From: Castellaniella daejeonensis
GTDB taxonomy: Bacteria; Pseudomonadota; Gammaproteobacteria; Burkholderiales; Burkholderiaceae_B
Reading direction: 5' to 3'
NCBI RefSeq assembly: GCF_039523555.1
Contig: NZ_BAAAFN010000015.1
Location: 773,720 to 837,719, forward strand
Length of the DNA stretch: 64,000 nt
Shown here: positions 48,392 through 57,400 of the stretch, one piece after another
How positions within the stretch are numbered: position 1 is the first letter of the stretch
How the letters are laid out: each line of letters opens with the position of its first letter
Program-made: the position numbers and the translations under genes
Notes under the pieces: model-generated
The model's input: only the letters and a program-made list of their open reading frames with translations
What the model was told of the DNA's origin: nothing
The model's database searches: none

Positions 48392-48583
48392 ACCCCGGGC
48401 CGGCCGGCAGGCCGCCCGGACCTGGAAAGACCCTGCGGCAGGGGTGGGACGGAGAGCGCCCACGGCGAAAGTCATGGATAATACCGATAGTGACCAAGCT
48501 TACCGACGTGTTAAAAATCGATAAGTTGCAGGTTTTTCAGCGGACTTCATCGTGACGACTGACCTACATCCACTCGCGCCCGT

Positions 48584-50737
48584 GTGATGTTCCCCCTGCT
48601 CAAGCCCCCCATCCCCCTCCATGCCCAGGAACCCGGTCCTGACGTTGCTGCATTGCTACCGTTCGAACACGCCGACCGTTCCCACATCCTGGCCTTGATC
48701 CGCCTGGGGGACTATTCCCAGGACGCCTTCCTCGCGACGGATACGCATGGCATCGTCGCCTACATGAATCGCAGCGCCGAGCGGCTGTTCGGCTACCGCA
48801 AGGGCGCGGCCGTCGGGCTGGGCATCGAGGTCCTGCTGCCCGACGCATCCGAAATCAACATGCGGCTGCACCAGCCCGGCATGCGCAACACCCTGCCGTG
48901 GCGCGGCCAGGGCATGACCCGCCAGCGCCAGCCCCTGATGCTGGCGGGCGCCGTCACCCATATTCCGTCGCCCACGGGCCACAGCCACCTGTACGTCATG
49001 CGGCCGCGCCGTGCGGGCCTGCCCGATTCCGACCGCCAGGCCGAGCTGGCCTCGCTGGTCTACCGCAGCACCAGCGAAGGCATGCTGGTGCTGGACCCCA
49101 AAGGCTTCATCCTCGACGTCAACCCCGCCTTCGTGAAACTGCGCGGGCGCCACGAATCCGAAGTCATCGGCCGGCATGTCCGCTGCCTGAATTCCCCCTG
49201 CCACGACCGCGAGTTCTACCGCGCCATGTGGCGCACGGTCATGGAAACCGGCAGCTGGCAGGGCGAGCACTGGGGGCAGCATGCCAACGGCGAGCTCTAC
49301 CCCGAATGGCTCAGCATCAACACGTCCTATGGCGCCGACGGCGAAGTCCATCGCCGGGTGATGATCTTCTCCAACATCGCCGAGATCAAGCAGGCCGAAG
49401 CCATCATCTGGAAGCAGGCCAACTTCGACCGCCTGACCGACCTGCCCAACCGGCAGATGTTCCACGACCGCCTGGAACAAAGCATCCGCAAATCCCGGCG
49501 CACCGGCAGCCGCACGGGGCTGCTGTTCCTGGACCTGGATCGCTTCAAGGAAATCAACGACACGCTCGGGCACGCCATGGGCGACGAGCTCCTGAAAGAA
49601 GCCGCACGGCGGCTCAGCGGCTGCGTGCGCCAGAGCGATACCGTGGCCCGGCTGGGGGGCGACGAGTTCACGGTCCTGCTGGACGACATCCGTGAAACGC
49701 GCGATGTCGAGCGCCTGACCCGCAACATCCTGCGCCGGCTGGCCGAGCCTTTCCGCCTGGGGGTCGAAACCGTCTTCATCTCCACCAGCATCGGCATCAC
49801 CTTCTATCCGGACGACGCCGCCGATGCCGAGTCCCTGCTGAACAACGCCGACCAGGCCATGTACGCCGCCAAGGCCGAAGGCCGCAACCGCAGCTGCTAT
49901 TTCACGCTGTCGATGCAGGAGCAGGCCCAGACCCGCATGCGGCTGGTCAACGACCTGCACCTGGCGCTGGACCAGAGCCAGTTCTCGCTGGATTTTCAGC
50001 CCATCGTCGACCTGGCCAGCGGCCGCATCGTCAAGGCCGAGACCCTGCTGCGCTGGCACCATCCGGTGCGGGGGCTGGTGTCGCCCAACGAATTCATCCC
50101 CCTGGCCGAGGAAACCGGCATCATCCGCTCCATCGGCGACTGGGTGTTCTGCGAAGCCACCCGCCAGATCGCCGAATGGCGCCGCGAGTACGGGCTGGAC
50201 ATCCAGGTCAGCGTCAATATTTCCCCGGCCCAGCTGCGCCACGAAGGCCTGGACCACGCTTTCTGGCGCAGCCACCTGGATACCCTGGGCCTGTCGCCCC
50301 GGCAGGTCATCATCGAGATCACCGAAGGCCTGCTGATCGATTCCGGCGACGAACGCATCCAGTGCCAGCTGGACGCGTTCCGCGAAGCCGGCATGCAGGT
50401 CGCGCTCGACGACTTCGGCACGGGCTATTCCTCGCTGTCCTACCTGCGCAAGTTCAATATCGATTTCCTCAAGATCGACCAGTCCTTCGTGGCCAATCTG
50501 AGCCCCGACGGCCCCGATCTGGCCCTGTGCGAGGCGGTCATCCTGCTGGCGCACAAGCTGGGCCTGCGGGTGGTGGCAGAAGGCATCGAGTCGCGCGAGC
50601 AGTACGAACTGCTGGCCGCGGCCGGCTGCGATTACGGCCAGGGCTACCTGTTTGCCCGGCCGCTGGCGCCGATCGACTTCGAGCAGCTGCTGGCCAACGG
50701 CACCGATCTGCGGCCGGGCGAATATTCCTTCTTCTGA
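48584..50737 (+). CDS. PAS-PAS-GGDEF-EAL cyclic-di-GMP signalling protein
   Basis: A 717-residue protein that may make and break cyclic di-GMP. PAS domains cover about residues 30-130 and 155-275 (the second with ILDVNPAFVKLRGR). The GGDEF motif is intact at 358-362, and an RxxD inhibitory site (RQSD) lies five residues before it. In the EAL domain the motif is ETL (486-488), while the other catalytic segments VNISPAQL, IEITEG, LDDFGTGYSSL, FLKIDQSF and VAEGIES are present. No membrane helix is seen, so it is cytosolic. The start is GTG 48584 or ATG 48587. Confidence 0.93.
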   Translation: MMFPLLKPPIPLHAQEPGPDVAALLPFEHADRSHILALIRLGDYSQDAFLATDTHGIVAYMNRSAERLFGYRKGAAVGLGIEVLLPDASEINMRLHQPGMRNTLPWRGQGMTRQRQPLMLAGAVTHIPSPTGHSHLYVMRPRRAGLPDSDRQAELASLVYRSTSEGMLVLDPKGFILDVNPAFVKLRGRHESEVIGRHVRCLNSPCHDREFYRAMWRTVMETGSWQGEHWGQHANGELYPEWLSINTSYGADGEVHRRVMIFSNIAEIKQAEAIIWKQANFDRLTDLPNRQMFHDRLEQSIRKSRRTGSRTGLLFLDLDRFKEINDTLGHAMGDELLKEAARRLSGCVRQSDTVARLGGDEFTVLLDDIRETRDVERLTRNILRRLAEPFRLGVETVFISTSIGITFYPDDAADAESLLNNADQAMYAAKAEGRNRSCYFTLSMQEQAQTRMRLVNDLHLALDQSQFSLDFQPIVDLASGRIVKAETLLRWHHPVRGLVSPNEFIPLAEETGIIRSIGDWVFCEATRQIAEWRREYGLDIQVSVNISPAQLRHEGLDHAFWRSHLDTLGLSPRQVIIEITEGLLIDSGDERIQCQLDAFREAGMQVALDDFGTGYSSLSYLRKFNIDFLKIDQSFVANLSPDGPDLALCEAVILLAHKLGLRVVAEGIESREQYELLAAAGCDYGQGYLFARPLAPIDFEQLLANGTDLRPGEYSFF

Positions 50738-50744
50738 CGCTTCC

Positions 50745-52325
50745 CTAGTTGCCTTTCAGGCAGTCGGGCGTGGCGGGCAGGACGGCCCAGTGCAGGTCGA
50801 TCAGCGGCCCCTTCGGGCCTGACCAGCGCACCTCGTCCATGCCCTTCCAGGGCGCCGCATCGTACAGCGCCCGCACGGCGGGAACCGGTGTGGCGCGTCC
50901 GTCTTCGCTGTAGGCAACCAGCGCCCCGCAGCGCAGGGCCGTGCCCGGGGCGAACCAGGGGGATTGCTCGTCGCTGGCATCGATCCAGACCCTGACCGCC
51001 GGGCCGGCATGCACGGCGATATTGCCGCCCAGCCAGGTGTTCGAGACCACCACGCGCAAGGGCCGCCCCGGCTGGTGTTCCTGCCAGTGCCGCAACGCGT
51101 GCGCCGCCAGTTCCGGCCCAGGGTAGGTGGACCGGGATGCATGGCCCGTCAGTTGGGCAATCGGCCCCCGGGCGGTGGCGTAGCCGATGGCCAGCAGCGC
51201 GTGCAGCGTCGCGGCCAGGATCAGGATGCGGCGCAGCTGCACCACTTCCGGACCACGCAGCCAGCCCAGTCCGTAGAAGCCGAAGAGCACGAAGAAGGTG
51301 CTGGCCCAGGATGCTTCCAGCCGCGAGCCGAGCACCACCGAGACCAGGACCGTGCTGAGAAGGGGCCCCAGGCCGACCCATAGCAGGAATTGCCGGTCTT
51401 CGGCGGCCAGATCGTGCCAGTAGCGCGGGGCGGGGCCGGCTCCCGCGAACAGTTCGTCGTTTGCGGCGTGGCCCGGGGCGCGATCGCCCCGGCGCTTGCG
51501 CCAGAGCGCCCAGGCGGCCAGCACCAGCGCCATAGGAGCCAGGCGGCCCGCCTGGTCCAGCGTGAAGTGCAGCAGTTCCTTCAGCGCGGCCAGCCGTCCG
51601 TTCGTCTGCAGCGAGGCGTCGGCATAGTGCAGCGGCTCGAAGCGGTGCTGGTCCAGCCACCACAGGTGCGGGCCGAGCACGACCAGGAACGCCAGGGCGG
51701 CGATGGCGATGCCGCGCCAGGTATCCGGGCGGCGCAGGGCGCCGCTGCGCAGCATGTACAGGAAAAAGGCAGCGAACTGGATCAGGGCGCTGTATTTGGT
51801 CAGCATGGCCAGGCCGCTCACGATGCCCAGCAGCACCCAGTCGCGCGTGCGGCCACCGCGCAGCGCACGGTGCAGCAGCCAGATCGAGGCGGCAATCGAC
51901 CAGAGCTGCGCTGTATTGTGGTTGTAGATCGTGCCGCGCAGCGAGAAATAGGCGGTGACCGAGACCAGCAGCGTGGCAATCAGCGCCCGCCGCGGCGTGG
52001 TGATGTCGCGGGCCAGTTTCCATACAAACCACAATCCCAGCGCCGAGAAGATCTGCCCCATCAGGAAGGGCAGCCACACGGGCCGGCCCAGGAGCTCCGT
52101 GGCCAGGTGCATGAACCACGAAGGCAGGGGCGGGTGCTTGGTGTAGCCCAGTTCCAGGCTGGCCGCCCAGACGAGCTCTTCCATGCCGTCCAGGTCGGGC
52201 GCCGAATGGCTGAGGGCGCACAGCACCGTCCAGAGCGCGATCATGCACAGCAGGCACAGCAGCACCAGTCCGGTGCCCGGGGGACGAGAGAGCAGGGGTA
52301 TCTTGGGGGGTGGGGCTGGCAGCAT
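50745..52325 (-). CDS. GT39/ArnT-like glycosyltransferase membrane protein (second copy)
   Basis: A 526-residue polytopic membrane protein of the GT-C/PMT_2 type with about twelve hydrophobic segments. The first periplasmic loop has APDLDGMEELVWAASLELGYTKHPPL (in parts: APDLDGMEELVW, GYTKHPPL), with the acidic residues and KHPP motif of lipid-linked sugar transferases. RGTIYNHNTAQLW is another landmark. The ATG at 52325 is preferred to an upstream TTG at 52364. It is convergent with the GGDEF-EAL gene. It is not a close repeat of the enzyme at 27-28.8 kb. Confidence 0.83.
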   Translation of the reverse strand: MLPAPPPKIPLLSRPPGTGLVLLCLLCMIALWTVLCALSHSAPDLDGMEELVWAASLELGYTKHPPLPSWFMHLATELLGRPVWLPFLMGQIFSALGLWFVWKLARDITTPRRALIATLLVSVTAYFSLRGTIYNHNTAQLWSIAASIWLLHRALRGGRTRDWVLLGIVSGLAMLTKYSALIQFAAFFLYMLRSGALRRPDTWRGIAIAALAFLVVLGPHLWWLDQHRFEPLHYADASLQTNGRLAALKELLHFTLDQAGRLAPMALVLAAWALWRKRRGDRAPGHAANDELFAGAGPAPRYWHDLAAEDRQFLLWVGLGPLLSTVLVSVVLGSRLEASWASTFFVLFGFYGLGWLRGPEVVQLRRILILAATLHALLAIGYATARGPIAQLTGHASRSTYPGPELAAHALRHWQEHQPGRPLRVVVSNTWLGGNIAVHAGPAVRVWIDASDEQSPWFAPGTALRCGALVAYSEDGRATPVPAVRALYDAAPWKGMDEVRWSGPKGPLIDLHWAVLPATPDCLKGN

Positions 52326-52507
52326 GGCCGGGAGTATACCGGGCCTGAAAGTGTTGCGAAACAACCCGAAACAGGGCCTGTCGCACCCTGATGGCCGCGT
52401 TGCCGGGTCGGACGCGCCGGCCCGGACGGGGGCGCATGGTACTATCGGCAGAGGTGTCCGCCCGGGGTGACGGCCACCTGTTTCCGTTCATTTCCCGCAG
52501 GTTTTTC

Positions 52508-53494
52508 ATGACGACCGAAGTCCCCATCATCCGCGCCCGCTCGGGGTCCAAATTCATCAGTCCGCAAGGCACCAAGGCCATCAAGGACGGCATGCGCCCC
52601 AGCGATCTCACCGAGATCCCGGATTCCGCGCCGAAGCCTTCCTGGCTGCGGGTGCGCATCCCGTCGGGGGTGCGCTACCAGGAAGTCCGCGAGATCGTCG
52701 AAACGCACAAGCTGAACACGGTCTGCGCCGAATCCAAATGCCCCAACATCGCCGAATGCTGGGGGCGGGGCACGGCCACCCTGATGCTGATGGGGTCGGT
52801 CTGTACGCGGGCCTGCAAGTTCTGCGCCGTCAGCACCGGCAATCCCCACGGCTGGCTCGACCATAACGAGCCGACCAGCGTGGCCGACGCGGTGGCGCTG
52901 ATGCAGCTGAAATACGTGGTGCTCACCTCGGTCGACCGGGACGACCTGATCGATGGCGGTGCGGGGCATTACGCTGCCTGCATCCGCGCCATCCACGAAC
53001 GTTCGCCCAAGACCGCCGTCGAAGCCCTGACCCCCGATTTCCGCGGCGACCACGGCTGCGTGGAAAAAATCCTGGACGCGGGCCTGACCACCTTTGCCCA
53101 GAACGTCGAGACCGTCGAGCGCCTGACCCATGTCGTGCGCGACGCGCGTGCCGGCTACCACCAGACACTGGACGTCCTTGCCCATGCCAAGGCCTACGCG
53201 CCCCAGACCCTGACCAAGACCAGCATCATGCTGGGCCTGGGTGAAACCGACGAGGAAATCGAGCAGGCGATGGACGACATCCGCGCCGCCAACGTCGACA
53301 TCCTGACCTTCGGCCAGTACATGCGGCCCACGGCCAACCACCTGCCGGTGCGCCGCTTCGTCACGCCCGAGCAGTTCCGCGCCTACCGCGACCTGGGCCT
53401 GTCCAAGGGCTTCCGCGAAGTCGTGTCCGGTGCGCTGGTGCGATCCAGCTACCGTGCCGAGCAGGTCCTGGAAAAGGAAAACGTCGGGCTCTGA
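52508..53494 (+). CDS. lipA: Lipoyl synthase
   Basis: A radical-SAM enzyme that inserts two sulfurs into octanoyl-lipoyl domains. The protein has 328 residues. The auxiliary-cluster cysteines are in CAESKCPNIAEC and the radical-SAM cluster in CTRACKFC; the C-terminal RSSYRAE carries the conserved serine ligand. The ATG at 52508 gives the family N-terminus. The usual partner lipB is not adjacent: the upstream gene is a divergent glycosyltransferase. Confidence 0.97.
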   Translation: MTTEVPIIRARSGSKFISPQGTKAIKDGMRPSDLTEIPDSAPKPSWLRVRIPSGVRYQEVREIVETHKLNTVCAESKCPNIAECWGRGTATLMLMGSVCTRACKFCAVSTGNPHGWLDHNEPTSVADAVALMQLKYVVLTSVDRDDLIDGGAGHYAACIRAIHERSPKTAVEALTPDFRGDHGCVEKILDAGLTTFAQNVETVERLTHVVRDARAGYHQTLDVLAHAKAYAPQTLTKTSIMLGLGETDEEIEQAMDDIRAANVDILTFGQYMRPTANHLPVRRFVTPEQFRAYRDLGLSKGFREVVSGALVRSSYRAEQVLEKENVGL

Positions 53495-53510
53495 TCCACC
53501 GGAGCCGATC

Positions 53511-54374
53511 ATGTCCCACCGAGCCGTCACCCGTATCCTTGCCGCACAGCCCGCCGAGGACGGCGCCGGCGTGCGCCTGCTGCGCGCCCTGGGGCACCAG
53601 CGGCAGTTCCGCATGGATCCCTTCCTGATGCTGGACGCGTTCTCGTCCGACGATCCAGACGACTATTCCGCCGGCTTCCCGCCGCATCCGCACCGCGGCT
53701 TCGAGACCGTGACCTACATCGTCGACGGCCATATGCGCCATCGCGACCATCTGGGCAACGAAGGCGACCTGAAAGCGGGCGGCGTGCAATGGATGACTGC
53801 CGGGCGCGGCATCATCCACGAAGAAATGCCCCAGCAGGAAAACGGCCTGCTGCGCGGCTTCCAGATCTGGCTGAACCTGTCGGCGGCAGACAAGATGCAG
53901 CCGGCGCATTATCGCGACATTCCGGCCGATTCACTGGCGCTGGCCGAATTGCCCGAAGGCGGTTTCATCAAGCTGATCGCCGGCACCATCCCCTGGGCCA
54001 CCTGTCCGCTGCGTGGGCCGGGCCAGGCGAATCCCGCGACCCAGCCGCTGATCGCCGACATCCGCGTCATGGCGGGTCAGTCGGTGGACATCCCGATCCC
54101 CGCCACCCACCAGGCCCTGCTGTATGTGTTCGAAGGGCAGCTGGATGCCGACGGACGGGCGGTCGACCCGGGTCACACGGTCTGGTACGGGGCGCAGGGC
54201 GATACCCTGCACATTGCCGCCACCCAGGGTGATGCCGACGGCGTCCGGGTCCTGCTGCTGGCCGGCAAGCCGCTGAACGAGCCCGTCGTCCAGTACGGCC
54301 CATTCGTCATGAACACGACCGAAGAAATCGAGCAGGCCCTGCGCGATTACCGGGACGGCGTACTGGCGCAGTAA
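53511..54374 (+). CDS. Pirin family protein
   Basis: A 287-residue bicupin of the pirin family. Iron ligands are suggested by PPHPHRGFETVTY, MRHRDHLGNEGDL and IIHEE in the N-terminal cupin. Bacterial pirins include quercetinases and regulators, so the role is open. The ATG at 53511 follows GGAG and lies 16 bases after lipA, so cotranscription is likely. Confidence 0.9.
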   Translation: MSHRAVTRILAAQPAEDGAGVRLLRALGHQRQFRMDPFLMLDAFSSDDPDDYSAGFPPHPHRGFETVTYIVDGHMRHRDHLGNEGDLKAGGVQWMTAGRGIIHEEMPQQENGLLRGFQIWLNLSAADKMQPAHYRDIPADSLALAELPEGGFIKLIAGTIPWATCPLRGPGQANPATQPLIADIRVMAGQSVDIPIPATHQALLYVFEGQLDADGRAVDPGHTVWYGAQGDTLHIAATQGDADGVRVLLLAGKPLNEPVVQYGPFVMNTTEEIEQALRDYRDGVLAQ

Positions 54375-54411
54375 GCCATCCCGGCCCGGTGCCGGGGTTC
54401 GGAGGCGGGGC

Positions 54412-54741
54412 TCAGTCTTTCCAGCCGCGGCCGCGATGGCCACGGTCGTGCTTCCAGGCCTGTTTCCAGTGCTTGTCGTGGTGCCGGTCGAAATGACCGC
54501 GATCCACCCAGCCCTGGCGGTAGCCGGGGCCAGGCACGTAGACGCGTTCGGGAACCACGACCACGCGCGGATGATGATGGTGGTGGTAATACGGCGGCGG
54601 GGGCGGATAGTACGCCGGGCCGCCCCAGATGAAGCCGGGGATGCCGATGGAAATGCCGACGTCCACGTCTCCCGCGTGGGCCGCCGGGCCCGCCATCAGC
54701 GCGCCGGCGATCAGGGCTACCGCAACAATGCTCTTCTTCAT
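54412..54741 (-). CDS. Small exported Pro/Tyr/His-rich protein
   Basis: A 109-residue protein, unknown function. Residues 1-23 are a Sec signal peptide (MKKSIVAVALIAGALMAG then AAHA). The mature part has GISIGIPGFIWGGPAYY followed by Pro/Tyr repeats and a run of five histidines, then a basic Trp/His-rich tail (RGHFDRHHDKHWKQAWKHD). This pattern is common among small envelope proteins of Burkholderiales, and the His content suggests metal binding by inference only. The ATG at 54741 is preferred to 54825 because it starts the signal peptide. Confidence 0.82.
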   Translation of the reverse strand: MKKSIVAVALIAGALMAGPAAHAGDVDVGISIGIPGFIWGGPAYYPPPPPYYHHHHHPRVVVVPERVYVPGPGYRQGWVDRGHFDRHHDKHWKQAWKHDRGHRGRGWKD

Positions 54742-54906
54742 AGGGTTGTCCTGGGGTTCAAGTTGCCCCCATTGTGGCCCGTCCGTGCCGCCGGATTGTG
54801 AATACACCGGGGACAGTCGATTCAAAAGGCTACGAAGGGTCCGGCTTCGCCGCGAAACGGGAACAACTGCTCACGTTTGTTGCGCCAGGTCGCTGACCCG
54901 TGGATC

Positions 54907-54930
54907 GCGGTGCGGATGCCCCCGCACCGC
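54907..54930 (-). terminator. Hairpin downstream of the second dienelactone hydrolase gene
   Basis: GCGGTGCGG and CCGCACCGC form a 9-bp stem with a 6-base loop about ten bases beyond the stop. No T-run follows on the minus strand, so termination is uncertain. Confidence 0.4.
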
Positions 54931-54939
54931 GCGGCGTGA

Positions 54940-55611
54940 CTAGGCCGAATGCTCGGCGAAGAATGCCAGCGTGCGTTCCCAGGCCAGGGCCGCCGAGGCC
55001 GGGTGATGGGCCGCCGTGCCTTCGCGCCCGAATGCGTGGCCGGCTTCGGGATAGATGTGGATCGGCAGGCCGGGCTGCGCCGCCTGGATCTTTTCCACAT
55101 CCGGCAACGGGATTGCGCTGTCCTTGCCGCCGAAGTGCATCTGCACCGGGATGCGGGGCGTGTCGTCGGCGTGACGCGCGATCCCCCCGCCGTACCAGCA
55201 GGATGCCGCAGCGAACGTGTTGCTCAGGCAGGCGGCGCGCCAGGACAGGTAGCCGCCCCAGCAGTAGCCGGTGACCAGGCGTACCGCCTGGTCCTTCAGC
55301 GCGGCAGCGGCCGCCTCGATGTCCCGCAGGGCGTCCTCGTCGCGGATCGCCTTGCGCAGGGCCAGGCCGCGATCCCGGCCCGCGTTGTCGTAGTCCAGCT
55401 GCAGGCCGGTTTCGCCGTCCGTTGCCCGGTCGAACAGGGAAGGGCTGACCACCCGGTATCCCTGGGCGGCGAAGCGGTCCGCCATCTGGCGAATGTGGGC
55501 GTTGATGCCGAAGATTTCCGGCAGCACGACGATGCCGGCGCGGGCGTCTTGCGGGCCGCAGAGATAGGCGGCGAACGAGTGGCCGTCGGCGGCCGTGAGC
55601 GTGATATCCAT
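54940..55611 (-). CDS. Dienelactone hydrolase family protein (cytosolic)
   Basis: A 223-residue alpha/beta hydrolase close in length to classical carboxymethylenebutenolidase. It has VVLPEIFGINAHIRQMADR, the nucleophile elbow GYCWGGY with the catalytic cysteine, an Asp in GGKDSAIP and a His in EAGHAFGR. No signal peptide. No catechol-pathway genes are adjacent, so the substrate is unknown. The ATG at 55611 gives the family start; the upstream open frame is not conserved sequence. Confidence 0.9.
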   Translation of the reverse strand: MDITLTAADGHSFAAYLCGPQDARAGIVVLPEIFGINAHIRQMADRFAAQGYRVVSPSLFDRATDGETGLQLDYDNAGRDRGLALRKAIRDEDALRDIEAAAAALKDQAVRLVTGYCWGGYLSWRAACLSNTFAAASCWYGGGIARHADDTPRIPVQMHFGGKDSAIPLPDVEKIQAAQPGLPIHIYPEAGHAFGREGTAAHHPASAALAWERTLAFFAEHSA

Positions 55612-55684
55612 GTGCGGGTTCCATCCAATGTGAAAGCCCCCGGGCGGGGGCTCGTTCCGCCCCGGGCCCGCGGGAGATCTTGCC

Positions 55685-56551
55685 TCAGGGGCGGACGGGG
55701 CGTTCCACGCCGGCGCCTTCCAGGCGCCGCAGGGGATCCTGCCGATAATACCGCACCAGCAGTTCGTACCAGTCGGGCCAGGCGGCCGCCATGGCCCAGG
55801 GTTCGATGAAGAAGCTCTCCGAGCTGACCGCAAAGAATTCCGCGGGGTCATGCGCCGCATAGGGGTCCAGCGGCAGTTCCGCGTACCAGCCGGCGGCCTC
55901 GTCGGATTCAGGGTCCACGTCGGGCGGGATGAGCGATTCGACCTCGTCCAGCCAGTCGTTGAAGTCGTCGAAAGTCCGGTCCAGGACTTCGCGCCAGCGG
56001 TGGGGATCCAGGTCCCGGTGCGCCCGCAGCCCCGGCATGCCGTCCGCGCCCCCGTCGCGCTGGTCGAGCTTGTGGGCGAATTCGTGGATCACCACGTTGG
56101 ACGGCGTGTCCGTCCCGGGGCGCGCGTCTTCCCAGGACAGGATCACCGGGCCGCCTTCCCAGGATTCGCCGGACGTTTCCTGCACGTATTCGTGGACCAC
56201 GCCCGCTTCGTCGGTTTCCGTGCGCGGCACCAGGAAGCCGCCCGGATAGACCACGATCTGCGTCCAGCCCCTGTACAGCGACGTGTCCAGCCCCAGGATC
56301 GGCAGGGCGGCCTGGACCGCGATCGAGCGGCGCATTTCCGGCGTCACCCGCATGCCGTGAGCGCCATGGAAGGACTTGTTCGCCAGGATCCAGGCCGTGT
56401 GCCGGCGCAGCGCTTCGGTTTCCTGCGCATCCAGGCCGCGCAGGAAACCGTGCCGCGCCAGCAAGGGCGGCCAGACGCGCGCGTCCAGCGTTTCCAGCGC
56501 CTGCTCGAATTCCCGTTCGCGGGCGCTGCGCCCCATCAGCCAGCGCAGCAT
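55685..56551 (-). CDS. MtfA-like M90 family zinc metallopeptidase
   Basis: A 288-residue protein of the MtfA (Mlc titration factor A) family. The zinc site HEFAH lies at 156-160 (VVIHEFAHKLDQRDG), with a third ligand probably in the downstream PAEFFAVSSE segment. In E. coli MtfA binds the Mlc repressor; that partner is not evident here. The start is the first ATG. It lies between the hydrolase gene and ssrA, 107 bases from the tmRNA start and divergent from it. Confidence 0.9.
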   Translation of the reverse strand: MLRWLMGRSAREREFEQALETLDARVWPPLLARHGFLRGLDAQETEALRRHTAWILANKSFHGAHGMRVTPEMRRSIAVQAALPILGLDTSLYRGWTQIVVYPGGFLVPRTETDEAGVVHEYVQETSGESWEGGPVILSWEDARPGTDTPSNVVIHEFAHKLDQRDGGADGMPGLRAHRDLDPHRWREVLDRTFDDFNDWLDEVESLIPPDVDPESDEAAGWYAELPLDPYAAHDPAEFFAVSSESFFIEPWAMAAAWPDWYELLVRYYRQDPLRRLEGAGVERPVRP

Positions 56552-56620
56552 GGCGCAATCCTGGGCAAGAACGGGGTGGGGTCAGTGTGGCAAACCATCC
56601 TCATGGCCCCCGATTGTAAT

Positions 56621-56648
56621 TTCATTATCCGAAAAATGCCGGTACAAT
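56621..56648 (+). promoter_or_regulatory. Promoter of ssrA
   Basis: TTCATT (56621-56626) and TACAAT (56643-56648) are separated by 16 bases, and the tmRNA begins about ten bases after the -10. Confidence 0.65.
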
Positions 56649-56658
56649 AGAGAGGTAT

Positions 56659-57023
56659 GGGGCCGATTTGGCTTCGACGTGGGTCACAAAACAGGATAGT
56701 GCATACCGAGCACCAGTACGCTCGTAAATCCACTGGAAAACTACAAACGCCAACGACGAGCGTTTCGCTCTGGCCGCTTAAGCGGTGAGCCGCTGCACCG
56801 ACTGGTCCCTGGGTCGGGTGGGGTCAAACCCACAGCAGCGTCATCTACAGGGAATCGGGTTCGACCAGGTCGCTGGGTCGGATCTTAAATCAGTGCGAAT
56901 CGCCAAGGAAGGGCCTGTCGTCCGGCATGATCCAAGGTTAAAACTCAAAGTAGGCCGACTAAGTATGTAGAGCTACCTGCGGAGGGCTTGCGGACGGGGG
57001 TTCAATTCCCCCCGGCTCCACCA
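56659..57023 (+). ncRNA. ssrA: Transfer-messenger RNA (tmRNA)
   Basis: A 365-base tmRNA that rescues stalled ribosomes. The 5' end GGGGCC pairs with GGCTCC before the 3' ACCA, forming the tRNA-like acceptor stem, and a T-arm GGGTTCAATTCCC is close to the 3' end. The tag reading frame (56749-56781) encodes ANDERFALAA followed by TAA. CCA is encoded. It has its own promoter and terminator. The 3' end is a well-known target for integrases, and the DNA beyond it differs from the core. Confidence 0.98.
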
Positions 57024-57029
57024 ATATCA

Positions 57030-57061
57030 AAACCCCAACCGTTCTCGGTTGGGGTTTTTTC
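57030..57061 (+). terminator. Intrinsic terminator of ssrA
   Basis: AACCCCAACCG-TTCT-CGGTTGGGGTT, an 11-bp perfect stem followed by T residues. Confidence 0.93.
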
Positions 57062-57238
57062 TTGTCTGATCGCGCCGGTTCCCGCGTGTTGTTGGGGGTT
57101 CCTGCGGAAGCCTGCGGACTTCGCCAACCGCCAGAATTGGCCGTTCCCGGCCACATTCCACTCTCTCCTGGCCATTCCTCGCTCCGACCTCGCTCCCTGA
57201 AACTGGCCCGAAGTCCGCAAAGGCCGCAAGTCAGCGCC

Positions 57239-57252
57239 ATACAGATCAACGG
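57239..57252 (+). repeat. 14-base direct repeat ATACAGATCAACGG, copy 1
   Basis: Identical to 58190-58203. The two copies bracket arsR and the DUF2703 gene, one upstream of the ars promoter and the other in the gap before arsD. Confidence 0.6.
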
Positions 57253-57400
57253 GTTACGCGCGGACGAATCAAGCAGTTGTTTTTTGGCATCGGTAGGCGA
57301 CGGAAACCGCCGTTATTCAGAGAATGAAGAATGCAGGCATCCCGTATGAGCGAAAAATCATCACCCTCGTGTCCGTGTGTGGATGAAGAGTGATCGCCGC

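Noticed and set aside
57113..57219. 11-base inverted repeat TGCGGACTTCG / CGAAGTCCGCA as a possible attachment site behind ssrA
   Set aside because: The arms are 85 bases apart, unrelated to the ssrA 3' end, and no integrase is nearby. A chance match is possible, so it is not called an att site.
56959..57249. Minus-strand open frame overlapping the tmRNA 3' end
   Set aside because: It is antisense to a certain structured RNA and its terminator; no translation signal.
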